Assembly (NCBI RefSeq): GCF_000735135.1
Contig: NZ_JPLZ01000006.1
Span: forward strand, 1,364,001 to 1,428,000
DNA: 64,000 bases
Reading direction: 5' to 3'
DNA from: Chryseobacterium sp. FH1
GTDB lineage: Bacteria > Bacteroidota > Bacteroidia > Flavobacteriales > Weeksellaceae
In this document: in pieces, positions 31,737 to 40,491 of the stretch
How positions within the stretch are numbered: the stretch's first letter is position 1
How the letters are laid out: each line of letters opens with the position of its first letter
Notes under the pieces: model-generated
The model's database searches: none
What the model was told of the DNA's origin: nothing
Seen by the model: only the letters and a program-made list of their open reading frames with translations
Position numbers and translations under genes: made by a program

Positions 31737-33497
31737 TTATTCCGATTTTACAACCTCTGTTCTCTCAGAGATTCCGTTGGCATTGAAAGCTTCGATTTGG
31801 AAATAATAGGAATCTGTTCTGTCTGCTCCAGTGAAAAAGTATTCGTTTTTACCGTAAACCATAATGCTTCCGTACAATTTGTCCGGCGATTTTCCCCAAT
31901 AGATGACGTAGCCGTCAGCGTCAGAATTCTGTTGCCATTTGAACCAGATGCTTCTTCTCTCGCCATATTTTTTAGGGTCGGCGCGCAATGGAACGAAGTT
32001 TTGAACTTTCGCAGGTTTTGCACCGGCACCTTTACCAAAAACTCGGAATCCGCTCAATGCAAATTTTCCTGTCGGCATTTTCAGGTTTTCCATTTTCAGG
32101 AATCTTGCTTTTGCCGGTTTTTCAAGTTCAATGTAATCGTGTGGAACGTCGGTTTGGTTTTTGGATTTATCGACAATCACTGTCCATTTTTTTCCGTCAT
32201 TGGAACCGTAGATTTTGTATTGGTGCATTTTGCCAAGCGTTTTTCCCATAAACTCCGCATCTTGGTCAGCATAATTCACCTGGATTGCATTAATGGTGGA
32301 AACTTCGCCCAAATCCGTTTGAAACCATTCCCCGGAATTTCCAGTTTTTGCAGACCAGTAAGTTTTAATATCTTCATCCACCGCAAGATTTGCCTGATAA
32401 CCGCCCAAAGTTGAGGAAACCTGAACGGGTTTATTGTAATTCAACAGCATCCAACCTGGGAACAATCCTTTGGTGAAATCTTTGCCTTGCGCATATTGCG
32501 GAAGCAAAGTTGGATAATCGCCGTAAGCCGTGTTGGTGTACATCACGTCATCCTTGTCGAAGCCGGTTGGCCAGATTCCCAAACGTCTTTCAAAATTATT
32601 TTTTGTTGAGATGAAAATCGTGGAAACGTGCCACCAATTCCCAAAATTATCTTCGAAAGTTGCGCCGTGGCCAGCGCCTCTCGCAAAACCACCTGGTTTG
32701 TAGGAGAATGGATTATGTTGCTGATATTCAAAACCTTCCAATGGGTTTTTAGAAACGTAAACGCCGTCAGAATAACCACTGAATTCTGTGGCTGGCGCAC
32801 CGTATTGCATATAATATTTGTCTTTGTACTTCGTCATCCAAGCACCTTCCACAAAGGGTTGAAGGAAAACATTGTCATTATATTCGCCAAATCTTTCCCA
32901 GCCGTGGTCTTCCGGTTTCAATCTTAAAATCGGTTTTACGAAACCTTCGGATTGCATTGTTTTGGTTTTGATTTCGGTGCCTAGAAGTGGCCATTCGTTG
33001 CTGGAACCCCAATACAGATACAATTTGTTTTTGTCCTCATCATAATGAAAAGCCGGGTCCCAAGCGCCAACCTTCAAAGTATCGACAGCGATTTTCCAGT
33101 CGTCTTTGGTTGGATTGGTGCTTTTCCAAATCGGGAAATCCTGTTCCCAAGTGGAACCGAAAACGTACAATGTATCTTTCATCGCCCAAACTGCGGGAGC
33201 GTTCAAATCGTGGGTGTATTTGTTATCGCGAAGGAATTTTCTGTGGACGAATTTCCAATTCAGCATATCATCAGAATGCCAATAGCCTTCTTGATTCGTG
33301 GAAAATAAGAAAAGTTTTTTCTGAAAATTGACAATCACCGGGTCGGCCGTTGCGCGGTGTTTCCCTTGTTTGGAAAAAACCTCGAAAGGCGTGTAGCCAT
33401 AATCGATGTTGATGGGATTGCAATAGGTTTTTTGTTGCGCCGAAATCTGACCGATGAAAAGTAAGATCAACAACGTAAAAATTGTTTGTAATTTCAT
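31737..33497 (-). CDS. Exported GH43 glycoside hydrolase with F5/8-type C and FN3 domains
   Basis: 586 residues with a signal peptide (MKLQTIFTLLILLFIGQISA). The five-bladed propeller (about 25-335) has the GH43 triad candidates Asp52 (HRATADPVIV), Asp147 (VGAWDPAFHYD) and Glu217 (QPFVEGAWMTKY). A discoidin/F5-8C domain (about 350-485, ATYW-like DIKTYWSAKTG and FRVFG end) and an FN3-like domain (about 500-586) follow. It probably cuts arabinose-, xylose- or galactose-containing glycans; the linkage cannot be told. No SusC/SusD pair is nearby, so this is not a standard polysaccharide utilisation locus. It lies 7 nt after a lipoprotein gene and 10 nt before the M61 gene. Confidence 0.88.
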   Translation of the reverse strand: MKLQTIFTLLILLFIGQISAQQKTYCNPINIDYGYTPFEVFSKQGKHRATADPVIVNFQKKLFLFSTNQEGYWHSDDMLNWKFVHRKFLRDNKYTHDLNAPAVWAMKDTLYVFGSTWEQDFPIWKSTNPTKDDWKIAVDTLKVGAWDPAFHYDEDKNKLYLYWGSSNEWPLLGTEIKTKTMQSEGFVKPILRLKPEDHGWERFGEYNDNVFLQPFVEGAWMTKYKDKYYMQYGAPATEFSGYSDGVYVSKNPLEGFEYQQHNPFSYKPGGFARGAGHGATFEDNFGNWWHVSTIFISTKNNFERRLGIWPTGFDKDDVMYTNTAYGDYPTLLPQYAQGKDFTKGLFPGWMLLNYNKPVQVSSTLGGYQANLAVDEDIKTYWSAKTGNSGEWFQTDLGEVSTINAIQVNYADQDAEFMGKTLGKMHQYKIYGSNDGKKWTVIVDKSKNQTDVPHDYIELEKPAKARFLKMENLKMPTGKFALSGFRVFGKGAGAKPAKVQNFVPLRADPKKYGERRSIWFKWQQNSDADGYVIYWGKSPDKLYGSIMVYGKNEYFFTGADRTDSYYFQIEAFNANGISERTEVVKSE

Positions 33498-33504
33498 TTG
33501 AATT

Positions 33505-34023
33505 TTATTCTTGAATTTTACTGTATTGTTCCAAAATATTATTGACGAATCTGAAAGTATCCTGCTTGATTTTCATATTTTCCTCTGGCTCTCTGTGGAA
33601 AAAAAGAACGTAATCCTTATCGTCTATCGTCAGTTTTTTACCTGCAGATTTTGCGTCGTAGAACTTGTCTAATTTGTAGATGAAGTATTTTCCGTTTTTC
33701 AGCGTAATCACAATCGGGAAGAATTCTGGCGGTGCAACAGAGCTTCTGTTAAAATTGTTAACGACATTGGCTATGTAATCTTCCTCGCCATCTTGATTGA
33801 AATCACCTTGGTCGATTGCGACGACCTCATTATCACTCAAGAAATCTTCGAACTCAATATCCTGAACGCCGTCTGGTCGGTAGAATTTCATCTCGTCGTT
33901 TACATTTAGCTTATTGGTAAAGCTGTTTTTGCTGATGAGACTTTGCAAAGTTTTGAGGTCCATATCACTTCTGATACAGGAAACCAAGCAGATTGCAACT
34001 AGGAAATAGAGGATAGATTTCAT
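33505..34023 (-). CDS. Hypothetical lipoprotein (172 aa)
   Basis: A lipobox follows the signal peptide (YFLVAICLVSC, Cys16). The mature protein contains AIDQGDFNQDGEEDYIAN, a calcium-loop-like D-x-N-x-D-G pattern of the kind seen in FG-GAP/VCBS-type repeat proteins, and otherwise no known domain. It is the first gene of a three-gene unit with GH43 and M61 genes (gaps 7 and 10 nt). No specific role is assigned. Confidence 0.7.
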   Translation of the reverse strand: MKSILYFLVAICLVSCIRSDMDLKTLQSLISKNSFTNKLNVNDEMKFYRPDGVQDIEFEDFLSDNEVVAIDQGDFNQDGEEDYIANVVNNFNRSSVAPPEFFPIVITLKNGKYFIYKLDKFYDAKSAGKKLTIDDKDYVLFFHREPEENMKIKQDTFRFVNNILEQYSKIQE

Positions 34024-34091
34024 TAATGAAAAGATTTATTGTAAGTTATATAAAAATGCTGAAACTTGATTCTTAAAATCAGCGAATTCTT

Positions 34092-35096
34092 TTACAACAA
34101 TAATCCGTTTGTAGGTTGGATTGCTTGTGGCAGGTCTTTCTCATTCAACATATCACGCATATCGATCTCTATCATTCGGCTGATCTGGGAAATCGGGACA
34201 TCGTTCGCACCGCCTTCAAAAGGGTTTTCACAACTTTCGCCGATCTGTTCCAAAACCAAAAAGACCCAACCCAACAACATGCTGAAGGGAATCGTCAGCC
34301 AAATGTAATTGCTTTCCAATTTTGCAAATTCATTCAGAAAACCCAAAGGTAGGAGGATGCAGAAAAGATTGGTGAAATAAGTATTGATCGTGGAAAACTG
34401 TCTTGGATAAGGAAAGTTCTTGATTCTTTCACACTTGCCTTGTTGGTCATAAAAATCCCTTAACTGATTTTCCAAAGCCGTGTAATTAAAATCATTAACG
34501 AAACCTGACTCATGCAGTTTCCTCAAGGCTTCGGATTGCAAGGTAATGAGTTGTGTTGCCCGGTTTTTCTTTTCGAGGAGGAAATTAATTTCGTTTTGAT
34601 CAATGTAATTTTTCAATTCTTCGCCAAGTTCAGATTCCCATTCCGGAACTTTATAATATTGAAGATAACGTCTGTTGTAAGGTCGCGTTTTCACATTTTC
34701 CCAAGCTTTCACTTCCCGTAATTGAAACCTCAAAGCGGTCAACCAAGCAAAATGACGATAGAACAATTCTTTGTGCAAGCGTTTTTCCTCATCAGAATTA
34801 TTTTGTCTGATGAAATCCTTCACCATGATTCCAAAACTCCGACTGTTGTTGATGATGGAGCCGTAGATCTGCCTTGCTTCCCAAAGTCTGCCATAGGTCT
34901 GTGTATTCCTGAATCCGGAAATAAAAGCGGTTGCCGTTCCCAAAAGTGCAATCGGAACCCACGGAATTGCCAGCCATTTCCATCCCAAAAAGTAAAATAA
35001 CAAGGTTGGAATAGTGCTGATGATAAGCATTTTGATGATTTTTTCTCTGGTCCACAAAATGAAATGTGAAACTTTGTAGCGGTGTGATGCGTTCAT
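34092..35096 (-). CDS. Bestrophin-family anion channel
   Basis: 334 residues with four hydrophobic segments. Bestrophin features are an N-terminal SHFILWTREKIIKM, GFRNTQTYGRLWEARQIYGSIINNSR (the conserved R-x-x-x-Y-x-R-x-W-E-A-R region, cited in part), and a C-terminal cytoplasmic cap with NPFEGGANDVPISQISRMIEIDM. Bacterial members form pentameric chloride or cation channels in the inner membrane. It starts 16 nt after the thioesterase gene and is probably co-transcribed with it. Confidence 0.9.
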   Translation of the reverse strand: MNASHRYKVSHFILWTREKIIKMLIISTIPTLLFYFLGWKWLAIPWVPIALLGTATAFISGFRNTQTYGRLWEARQIYGSIINNSRSFGIMVKDFIRQNNSDEEKRLHKELFYRHFAWLTALRFQLREVKAWENVKTRPYNRRYLQYYKVPEWESELGEELKNYIDQNEINFLLEKKNRATQLITLQSEALRKLHESGFVNDFNYTALENQLRDFYDQQGKCERIKNFPYPRQFSTINTYFTNLFCILLPLGFLNEFAKLESNYIWLTIPFSMLLGWVFLVLEQIGESCENPFEGGANDVPISQISRMIEIDMRDMLNEKDLPQAIQPTNGLLL

Positions 35097-35112
35097 TTAT
35101 GTTTTTTTTATT

Positions 35113-35529
35113 TTAAATAGTTTCAACCCAGTGTTTCTTGATCAGTTCCGTAAGATAATCCGGACATTTTACGATTTTGTTTGTCTCCGAGTCCAGAAAA
35201 AAGAGTGTGGTGGAAGCTTCCGTAATTTTTGCATTATCTTCATTATAGATTTCATAGTCAAACTCAATTCTGATTCCTGGAATTTTCCGAACATAAGTCC
35301 TGATTTCCAAAAGTTGGTCATAAAGTGCTGGTTTCAAATACTTAATTTTATATTCTGAAACAGGAAGAAAAATCCCACGTTTTTCGATTTCGTCATAGGA
35401 CATTCCCAGCGTGCGGAAAAGTTCGACTCGTGCGACTTCAAAATATTCTGCATAGTTGCCATAATAGACATATTTCATAGGGTCGGTTTCGCCGTAACGA
35501 ACTCGTATTGAGGTAGTTGTTTGTATCAT
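35113..35529 (-). CDS. Hot-dog acyl-CoA thioesterase (YbgC/FadM type)
   Basis: 138 residues of the 4-hydroxybenzoyl-CoA thioesterase group: SIRVRYGETDPMKYVYYGNYAEYFEVARVE with Asp16 as the family's catalytic residue, then the long helix and a four-strand sheet ending TTLFFLDSETNKIVKCP. It hydrolyses short- or aromatic acyl-CoA in the cytoplasm. The minus-strand -7 box TATATTTG (35559-35552) lies 23 nt upstream. The gene is divergent from dnaA, with 135 A/T-rich nt between them. Confidence 0.88.
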   Translation of the reverse strand: MIQTTTSIRVRYGETDPMKYVYYGNYAEYFEVARVELFRTLGMSYDEIEKRGIFLPVSEYKIKYLKPALYDQLLEIRTYVRKIPGIRIEFDYEIYNEDNAKITEASTTLFFLDSETNKIVKCPDYLTELIKKHWVETI

Positions 35530-35664
35530 TTGGAGTCATTAATAATTCATACAAATATATTTTTTAATAATCAATAGAGAAAAAATTTTTTTATGAAAAT
35601 TAATAATTAGATATTTGTTGTCTTCTTAAAAAACTAAAATCCCACCGGAAATAGCAGCAGAAAA

Positions 35665-37119
35665 ATGAATGAAAATTTAGTATTGATCTGGGATAGGTGT
35701 CTCCAATTTATGAGAGACAATCTAAACGCAGCGGAGGACAACACAGACCTCAAAAAGTTAGAAAATTCTTTCGACTTGTTATTTGATAAAGTTCAGCCAA
35801 TTTCTTTGGTGAACAATAATCTCACGTTGCTTGTTCCTAGTGATTTTTACAAAGAATATATCGAGGACAATTACTTGTCTTTACTGTCTGCTGCGCTTAA
35901 GAAAAATATCGGTAAAGGAGTGAAATTGTGGTATTCTGTGATGGAAAACAAACCATCTGGGAAAGAAAAACCAATTACAATGAACGTAAAAGGGATTTCT
36001 ACACAACAGCCTAAGATTCAAGAAGCTAGACCGGTTCTAAAAGATAATAACGTTAATGCATTTGCTGTTCCTGGAATCAAAAAAATTACGATTGATTCTA
36101 ATTTGAAAGCAGACCAATCTTTTGATAATTTCATCGAGGGAGAAAGTAACAAATTTGCTTCTACAGTTGCGAGATCGATTGCAAAAAGACCAGGTTCTAC
36201 GGCTTTCAATCCATTGTTTGTCTATGGTGGGTATGGTGTTGGAAAAACGCATTTGGCTCAGGCTATTGGACTTGAGGTGAAAGCTTCTTTCCCAGAAAAA
36301 GTGGTTTTGTATCAATCTTCAGAAAAATTCATTCAGGATTTTGTGAAGGCGGCGAAGTCTCAGAACAAAACAGATTTTCAGCATTATTATCAGATGATCG
36401 ATGTTTTGATCATCGATGATATCCAGTTCTTGTCTGGTAAAGCGGCGACACAAGATAGTTTCTTCCACATTTTTGATTATTTGCATCAGAATGGAAAACA
36501 GATCATCTTGACCTCTGATAAAGCGCCTGCTGATATTCTTGATACGCAGGAAAGAATTATTTCCCGTTTCAAATGGGGACTTTCTGCAGAGATCAAATCA
36601 CCAAATTTCGATACGAGAAGAAAGATCATCGTTGATAAATTAAGTCGCGATGGAATCGAATTGACTGATGATATGCTGGATTATCTAGCATCGGAAGTCA
36701 AGACAAACGGCGTTAGAGAACTGATCGGCGTTGTAAATGCCGTGATCGCTTACTCTACAGTTTATAAATCTGATTTCAGCCTTGACCTATTAAAAGATAC
36801 CATCAATAAGTTAGCGACAACTCAGAAGAAAACCATCAATATTCCTTACATCCAAGAGATTGTTTGCGACTATTTCGGGATTCAGAGAGAGCAGTTATTA
36901 TCTAAAACAAGAAAAAGAGAGATTGCACTTCCAAGACAATTGGCAATGTATTTCGCAAAAGAATATACCAACGCAACGTTCACAAAAATCGGTGAGGAAA
37001 TGGGAGGTAAAGACCATTCAACCGTGATGTATGCTTGTGACACGATTCGTGACGTTTCCAAAATCGATAAAGAATTAAAGAAATATATCAAGGATTTGAA
37101 AGATAAAATTGCTCAATAA
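35665..37119 (+). CDS. dnaA: Chromosomal replication initiator protein DnaA
   Basis: 484 residues with all DnaA domains. Domain I (about 1-80) is followed by a flexible linker. The AAA+ domain has Walker A VYGGYGVGKTHLAQA (near 185-200) and Walker B VLIIDDIQFL (near 247-257). The C-terminal DNA-binding domain has the signature ALPRQLAMYFAKEYTNATF and MGGKDHSTVMYA (about 420-460). It binds DnaA boxes and opens oriC. I see no cluster of TTATCCACA/TTTTCCACA boxes in the 135 nt upstream or 186 nt downstream, so oriC is probably not immediately beside the gene. A terminator follows. Confidence 0.96.
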   Translation: MNENLVLIWDRCLQFMRDNLNAAEDNTDLKKLENSFDLLFDKVQPISLVNNNLTLLVPSDFYKEYIEDNYLSLLSAALKKNIGKGVKLWYSVMENKPSGKEKPITMNVKGISTQQPKIQEARPVLKDNNVNAFAVPGIKKITIDSNLKADQSFDNFIEGESNKFASTVARSIAKRPGSTAFNPLFVYGGYGVGKTHLAQAIGLEVKASFPEKVVLYQSSEKFIQDFVKAAKSQNKTDFQHYYQMIDVLIIDDIQFLSGKAATQDSFFHIFDYLHQNGKQIILTSDKAPADILDTQERIISRFKWGLSAEIKSPNFDTRRKIIVDKLSRDGIELTDDMLDYLASEVKTNGVRELIGVVNAVIAYSTVYKSDFSLDLLKDTINKLATTQKKTINIPYIQEIVCDYFGIQREQLLSKTRKREIALPRQLAMYFAKEYTNATFTKIGEEMGGKDHSTVMYACDTIRDVSKIDKELKKYIKDLKDKIAQ

Positions 37120-37126
37120 CAAATAC

Positions 37127-37158
37127 AAGGATTTAAATTTTTTTAAATCCTTTTTTAT
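37127..37158 (+). terminator. Terminator of dnaA
   Basis: AAGGATTTAAA (37127-37137) pairs with TTTAAATCCTT (37142-37152), followed by a T run. Confidence 0.85.
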
Positions 37159-37177
37159 TTTTCTATGCTGTTAAAGG

Positions 37178-37248
37178 GTTCGACTCCGTTCAGCCTGACA
37201 TTTTTTTTTAAAATACTTAGTTAGTTGTCACACTGAGCGGAATCGAAG
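37178..37248. repeat. Inverted pair of the dispersed TCGACTCCGTTCAGCCTGACA repeat
   Basis: TTCGACTCCGTTCAGCCTGACA ends at 37200 and TGTCACACTGAGCGGAATCGAAG runs 37226-37248. The two halves are inverted copies that can pair across a 25-nt A/T-rich spacer. They occupy the gap between dnaA and the phosphatase gene (halves shown separately, core CGTTCAGCCTGACA). Confidence 0.8.
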
Positions 37249-37305
37249 TGTTTTCTCAATATTAAAAATTTAAATTAAATTTGACTCTTTCAAAATATTT
37301 TTACA

Positions 37306-37746
37306 ATGAAGATTTTAATGGTTTGTCTCGGAAACATTTGCAGAAGTCCTTTGGCAGAAGGAATTTTGAAACATAAATTAGGCGAGGATTATTTTGTGGA
37401 TAGCGCTGGAACCATCAACTATCACGAAGGAAGCCAGCCAGACGAACGCTCCATCAGAACCGCAACCAAAAACGGAATCGATATTTCCACCCAAAAATCC
37501 AGACCCATTACCAAATCAGATTTTGACAAATTCGATTTGATATTTTGTATGGACAAAAACAATTACAAAGACGTTCTAAAGCTCGCCGACGATTCTCAGA
37601 AGCACAAAGTCAGATTGATCTTGGATGATGAACTCGAAGTTCCAGACCCATATTTCGGTGGAATCGACGGTTTTGATAAAGTTTACAAAATGCTCGACGA
37701 ATCTTGCGAAATAATTGCCGAAAAAATCAAGAACAATAGCATATAA
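37306..37746 (+). CDS. Low-molecular-weight protein-tyrosine phosphatase
   Basis: 146 residues. The P-loop CLGNICRS at the very N-terminus gives the C-x5-R motif with nucleophile Cys7 and Arg13, and the general acid Asp114 sits in EVPDPYFGG. Tyr116 follows as in the family. It removes phosphate from tyrosine residues, for example of capsule-synthesis kinases, or acts on small phosphoesters; no exopolysaccharide genes are adjacent. A TAAATTTG box at 37276-37283 is a possible -7 element. A symporter gene follows after 39 nt. Confidence 0.92.
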   Translation: MKILMVCLGNICRSPLAEGILKHKLGEDYFVDSAGTINYHEGSQPDERSIRTATKNGIDISTQKSRPITKSDFDKFDLIFCMDKNNYKDVLKLADDSQKHKVRLILDDELEVPDPYFGGIDGFDKVYKMLDESCEIIAEKIKNNSI

Positions 37747-37785
37747 CTCGCAAACAATTCTAAATTTGTAAGACAACATTTTCTT

Positions 37786-39063
37786 ATGAATTTTGACATT
37801 GAACAAAAACCGCTGAAGCCCAAAAGATTCTATCAGCATCTGTATATTCAGGTTTTGATTGCAATTATTTTCGGGGTTTCGCTCGGCTATTTTTATCCCG
37901 ACTTAGGCGAAAAAATGAAACCTTTGGGCGACGGCTTCATCAAATTGGTGAAAATGATCATCGCGCCCGTGATCTTCCTCACAGTTTCAACAGGCATTGC
38001 GGGAATGAGCGACCTTAAAAAAGTCGGACGAGTTGCAGGAAAAGCTTTCATCTATTTTTTTACTTTTTCAACTTTAGCGTTGATCATCGGTTTGATTGTC
38101 AGTAATGTCGTTCAACCAGGAAAAGGGCTCAATATCAATCCAAGTACTTTGAACAGCGCAGAAATCGAGAAATATGTCAAAGCCGCGCACGACAACTCGA
38201 TGGTGAATTTCGTCTTCAACATCATTCCAGAAACATTGTTCAGTCCTTTGACGGGCGATAATATTTTGCAGGTTTTGTTGGTCGCGATTTTATTCGGCGT
38301 CGCATTGGCGATCACTTCCGAGAAAAGTTATCCCGTTTATGATTTCCTTCAAAGCTTGACGATTCCGATTTTCAAAATAGTTGAAATTCTGATGAAACTC
38401 GCTCCCATTGGTGCTTTCGGAGCAATGGCTTTCACGATTGGCAAATATGGACTGGAGTCTTTGAAAAATCTGGCAATGCTCGTCGGCACATTCTATGCTA
38501 CTTCCGCATTGTTCGTAATTTTAGTTTTAGGAAGTGTCGCTTGGTACAACGGCTTCAATATTTTCAAATTTCTAAGATATCTAAAAGACGAAATCCTCTT
38601 GGTTCTCGGCACAAGTTCATCAGAACCAGCACTTCCCGGATTGATGAAAAAACTCGAAAATGCTGGTTGCGAAAAAGGCGTTGTCGGTCTGGTGGTTCCG
38701 ACTGGCTATTCCTTCAACCTCGATGGAACCAACATTTATATGACCTTGGCGGCGCTTTTCATCGCCCAGGCTTGCAACATCGATCTGAGTTTGGAGCATC
38801 AGCTCGGTTTGCTTTTAGTCGCAATGTTGAGTTCAAAAGGTGCGGCGGGCGTTTCTGGCGCCGGATTTATCACATTGGCGGCGACTTTGGCGGTGGTTCC
38901 CGAGGTTCCGATTGCTGGAATGACCTTGATTCTCGGCATCGACAAATTTATGTCCGAATGTCGCGCATTGACTAATGTCATTGGAAATGCCGTTGCTACC
39001 GTTGTCGTTTCCAATTGGGAAAATCGTTTGGACAAAGAACGATTAAAAGAAGTTTTGAACTAA
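37786..39063 (+). CDS. Dicarboxylate/amino acid:cation symporter (DAACS family)
   Basis: 425 residues with about eight membrane helices and two re-entrant hairpins. Signatures are [18 protein letters not shown] (serine-rich hairpin), [23 protein letters not shown] (NMDGT-like motif, here NLDGT, cited in part), and [17 protein letters not shown]. The final helix holds the substrate-binding aspartate/asparagine ([22 protein letters not shown], cited in part: [15 protein letters not shown]). It imports glutamate, aspartate or C4-dicarboxylates with sodium or protons. A TAAATTTG box lies at 37761-37768. Confidence 0.93.
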   Translation: MNFDIEQKPLKPKRFYQHLYIQVLIAIIFGVSLGYFYPDLGEKMKPLGDGFIKLVKMIIAPVIFLTVSTGIAGMSDLKKVGRVAGKAFIYFFTFSTLALIIGLIVSNVVQPGKGLNINPSTLNSAEIEKYVKAAHDNSMVNFVFNIIPETLFSPLTGDNILQVLLVAILFGVALAITSEKSYPVYDFLQSLTIPIFKIVEILMKLAPIGAFGAMAFTIGKYGLESLKNLAMLVGTFYATSALFVILVLGSVAWYNGFNIFKFLRYLKDEILLVLGTSSSEPALPGLMKKLENAGCEKGVVGLVVPTGYSFNLDGTNIYMTLAALFIAQACNIDLSLEHQLGLLLVAMLSSKGAAGVSGAGFITLAATLAVVPEVPIAGMTLILGIDKFMSECRALTNVIGNAVATVVVSNWENRLDKERLKEVLN

Positions 39064-39092
39064 ATTTGTGATTGTTAGGATAATTATTAAAA

Positions 39093-39577
39093 ATGAATGC
39101 TAAAGAAAAACAGACTGAATTTATAAAATTATATTTGAAACCTTTTTTGAAAAATAGAGATTATAAAAATTCAAACCAAACTTGGTGGAAAGATCGTGGT
39201 GATTTTTATAATGTGATTAATCTTCAGAATTTTTCTTGGAATACTTCAGATTTAATTTAGGTATCGCATTAAAAGCAACTTTGAAGGATACAACTTTAAA
39301 GAAAGTCACTCATTTTGATTGTGTCACTCATTTGGGTGATGGAGCTTTTTTACCAGATAGTAAAAATAGAAAGTTTGGAAGCAATCTAGGATATGAAATT
39401 GAATCTGAAACTCATTTAGATGATTTTGTTATTTCATTTTTTAATGATTTTTCTAATTATGTATTGCCCAAATTCGAAGAGCCAAGCAATATAAAAGAAT
39501 TGATTGATTTCTATAAACAATTTGAATTCTGGGGAAATCAACTTGAGAAACAAATTGAAATCAATAAATTAATTTGA
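39093..39577 (+). pseudogene. DUF4304-like gene broken by a single-base frameshift
   Basis: From the ATG at 39093 one frame reads MNAKEKQTEFIKLYLKPFLK, then WWKDRGDFYNVINLQNFSWN and stops with TAG at 39258-39260. A second frame, open to 39577, takes over with FRFNLGIALKATLKD. Joined at about 39249-39251 by restoring one missing base they give one DUF4304-type protein of about 161 residues (QNFSWN...FNLGI is the family's hallmark junction). Either the gene is a recent pseudogene or the assembly has a one-base error. No start codon or ribosome site supports independent translation of the second half. Confidence 0.75.
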
Positions 39578-39648
39578 AATAAAATTTCTGCTATTTGATA
39601 GGAACAACAAATTATTTTTACTTAAACATTTTACAATAATACAAAAAA

Positions 39649-40347
39649 ATGCTTTACCTTCTACCAGCTTACCTTTCAGAAAATTCTCCAATCGACTATT
39701 TCGCGCCAACGATCAAAGACATCATTATGAATGTCGATCATTATTTTGTGGAAAATGAAAAAACGGCCAGAAAAGTCATCAAGTTTTTTGCACAGGAAAA
39801 GAAACAACCAGAATTGAAATTATTCCTCCTCGACAAATATTCCGAAACAGCCGATTTGAAAGAAGCGCAAAAACTGATGAAAGAAGGCGTAGATTTCGGA
39901 TTGTTGTCAGAAGCGGGTTTGCCTTGCATTGGTGATCCGGGAAATATCATCGTTGGTTGGTCGCATAAAAATAATGTGAAAGTCATTCCTGTCAACGGAC
40001 CAAGTTCTTTCGTTTTGGCTTTGATTGCAAGTGGTTTTAATGGACAGCAATTTTCATTCAACGGTTATTTGGCGATCGAGAAAGATAAGAAGAAAAAGGA
40101 AATTCAACAGTTGGAAAGTTTGGTGGAGAAAACGGGATTCACGCAGATCTTTATGGAAACGCCTTACCGAAATAACCCATTTTTCGAAGATTTGACGAAG
40201 TTCCTAAATCCAAATACAAAACTCTGCATCGCCTCCAATATCAATGATCCGGAGAATGAATTCATCAAAACAAGAACCATCAACGATTGGAAAAAAAACA
40301 AACCGGAATTGCATAAGATTCCCACAGTTTTTCTGATTGGGAAATGA
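39649..40347 (+). CDS. RsmI-like SAM-dependent methyltransferase (tetrapyrrole methylase fold)
   Basis: 232 residues of the tetrapyrrole methylase superfamily. The glycine-rich GLLSEAGLPCIGDPGNIIV (near 85-103) corresponds to ISDAGTPLISDPG of RsmI, and VIPVNGPSSFVLALIASGF to the second binding loop. FSFNGYLAIEKDKKKKEI and IFMETPYRNN also match. RsmI 2'-O-methylates C1402 of 16S rRNA. This short form begins MLYLLPAYLSENSPIDYF and lacks the usual N-terminal GNLGDI segment, so its target may differ. Confidence 0.85.
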   Translation: MLYLLPAYLSENSPIDYFAPTIKDIIMNVDHYFVENEKTARKVIKFFAQEKKQPELKLFLLDKYSETADLKEAQKLMKEGVDFGLLSEAGLPCIGDPGNIIVGWSHKNNVKVIPVNGPSSFVLALIASGFNGQQFSFNGYLAIEKDKKKKEIQQLESLVEKTGFTQIFMETPYRNNPFFEDLTKFLNPNTKLCIASNINDPENEFIKTRTINDWKKNKPELHKIPTVFLIGK

Positions 40348-40491
40348 TTATAAACCACAAAGCCACATTGAATTTTAATGGAAAAGATTAAATAGGATTG
40401 ATTATGAACTATTTGAACTTAAAGTCTATCTAAAACTATTGTGCCTATGTGGTGGAATATTTTGTAAATTCAATAATTATAAATCAAAACT

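Noticed and set aside
31797-32414. Long plus-strand frame of 205 codons opposite the GH43 gene
   Set aside because: It lies wholly antisense to a gene with clear catalytic motifs and domains, and has no recognisable protein features.
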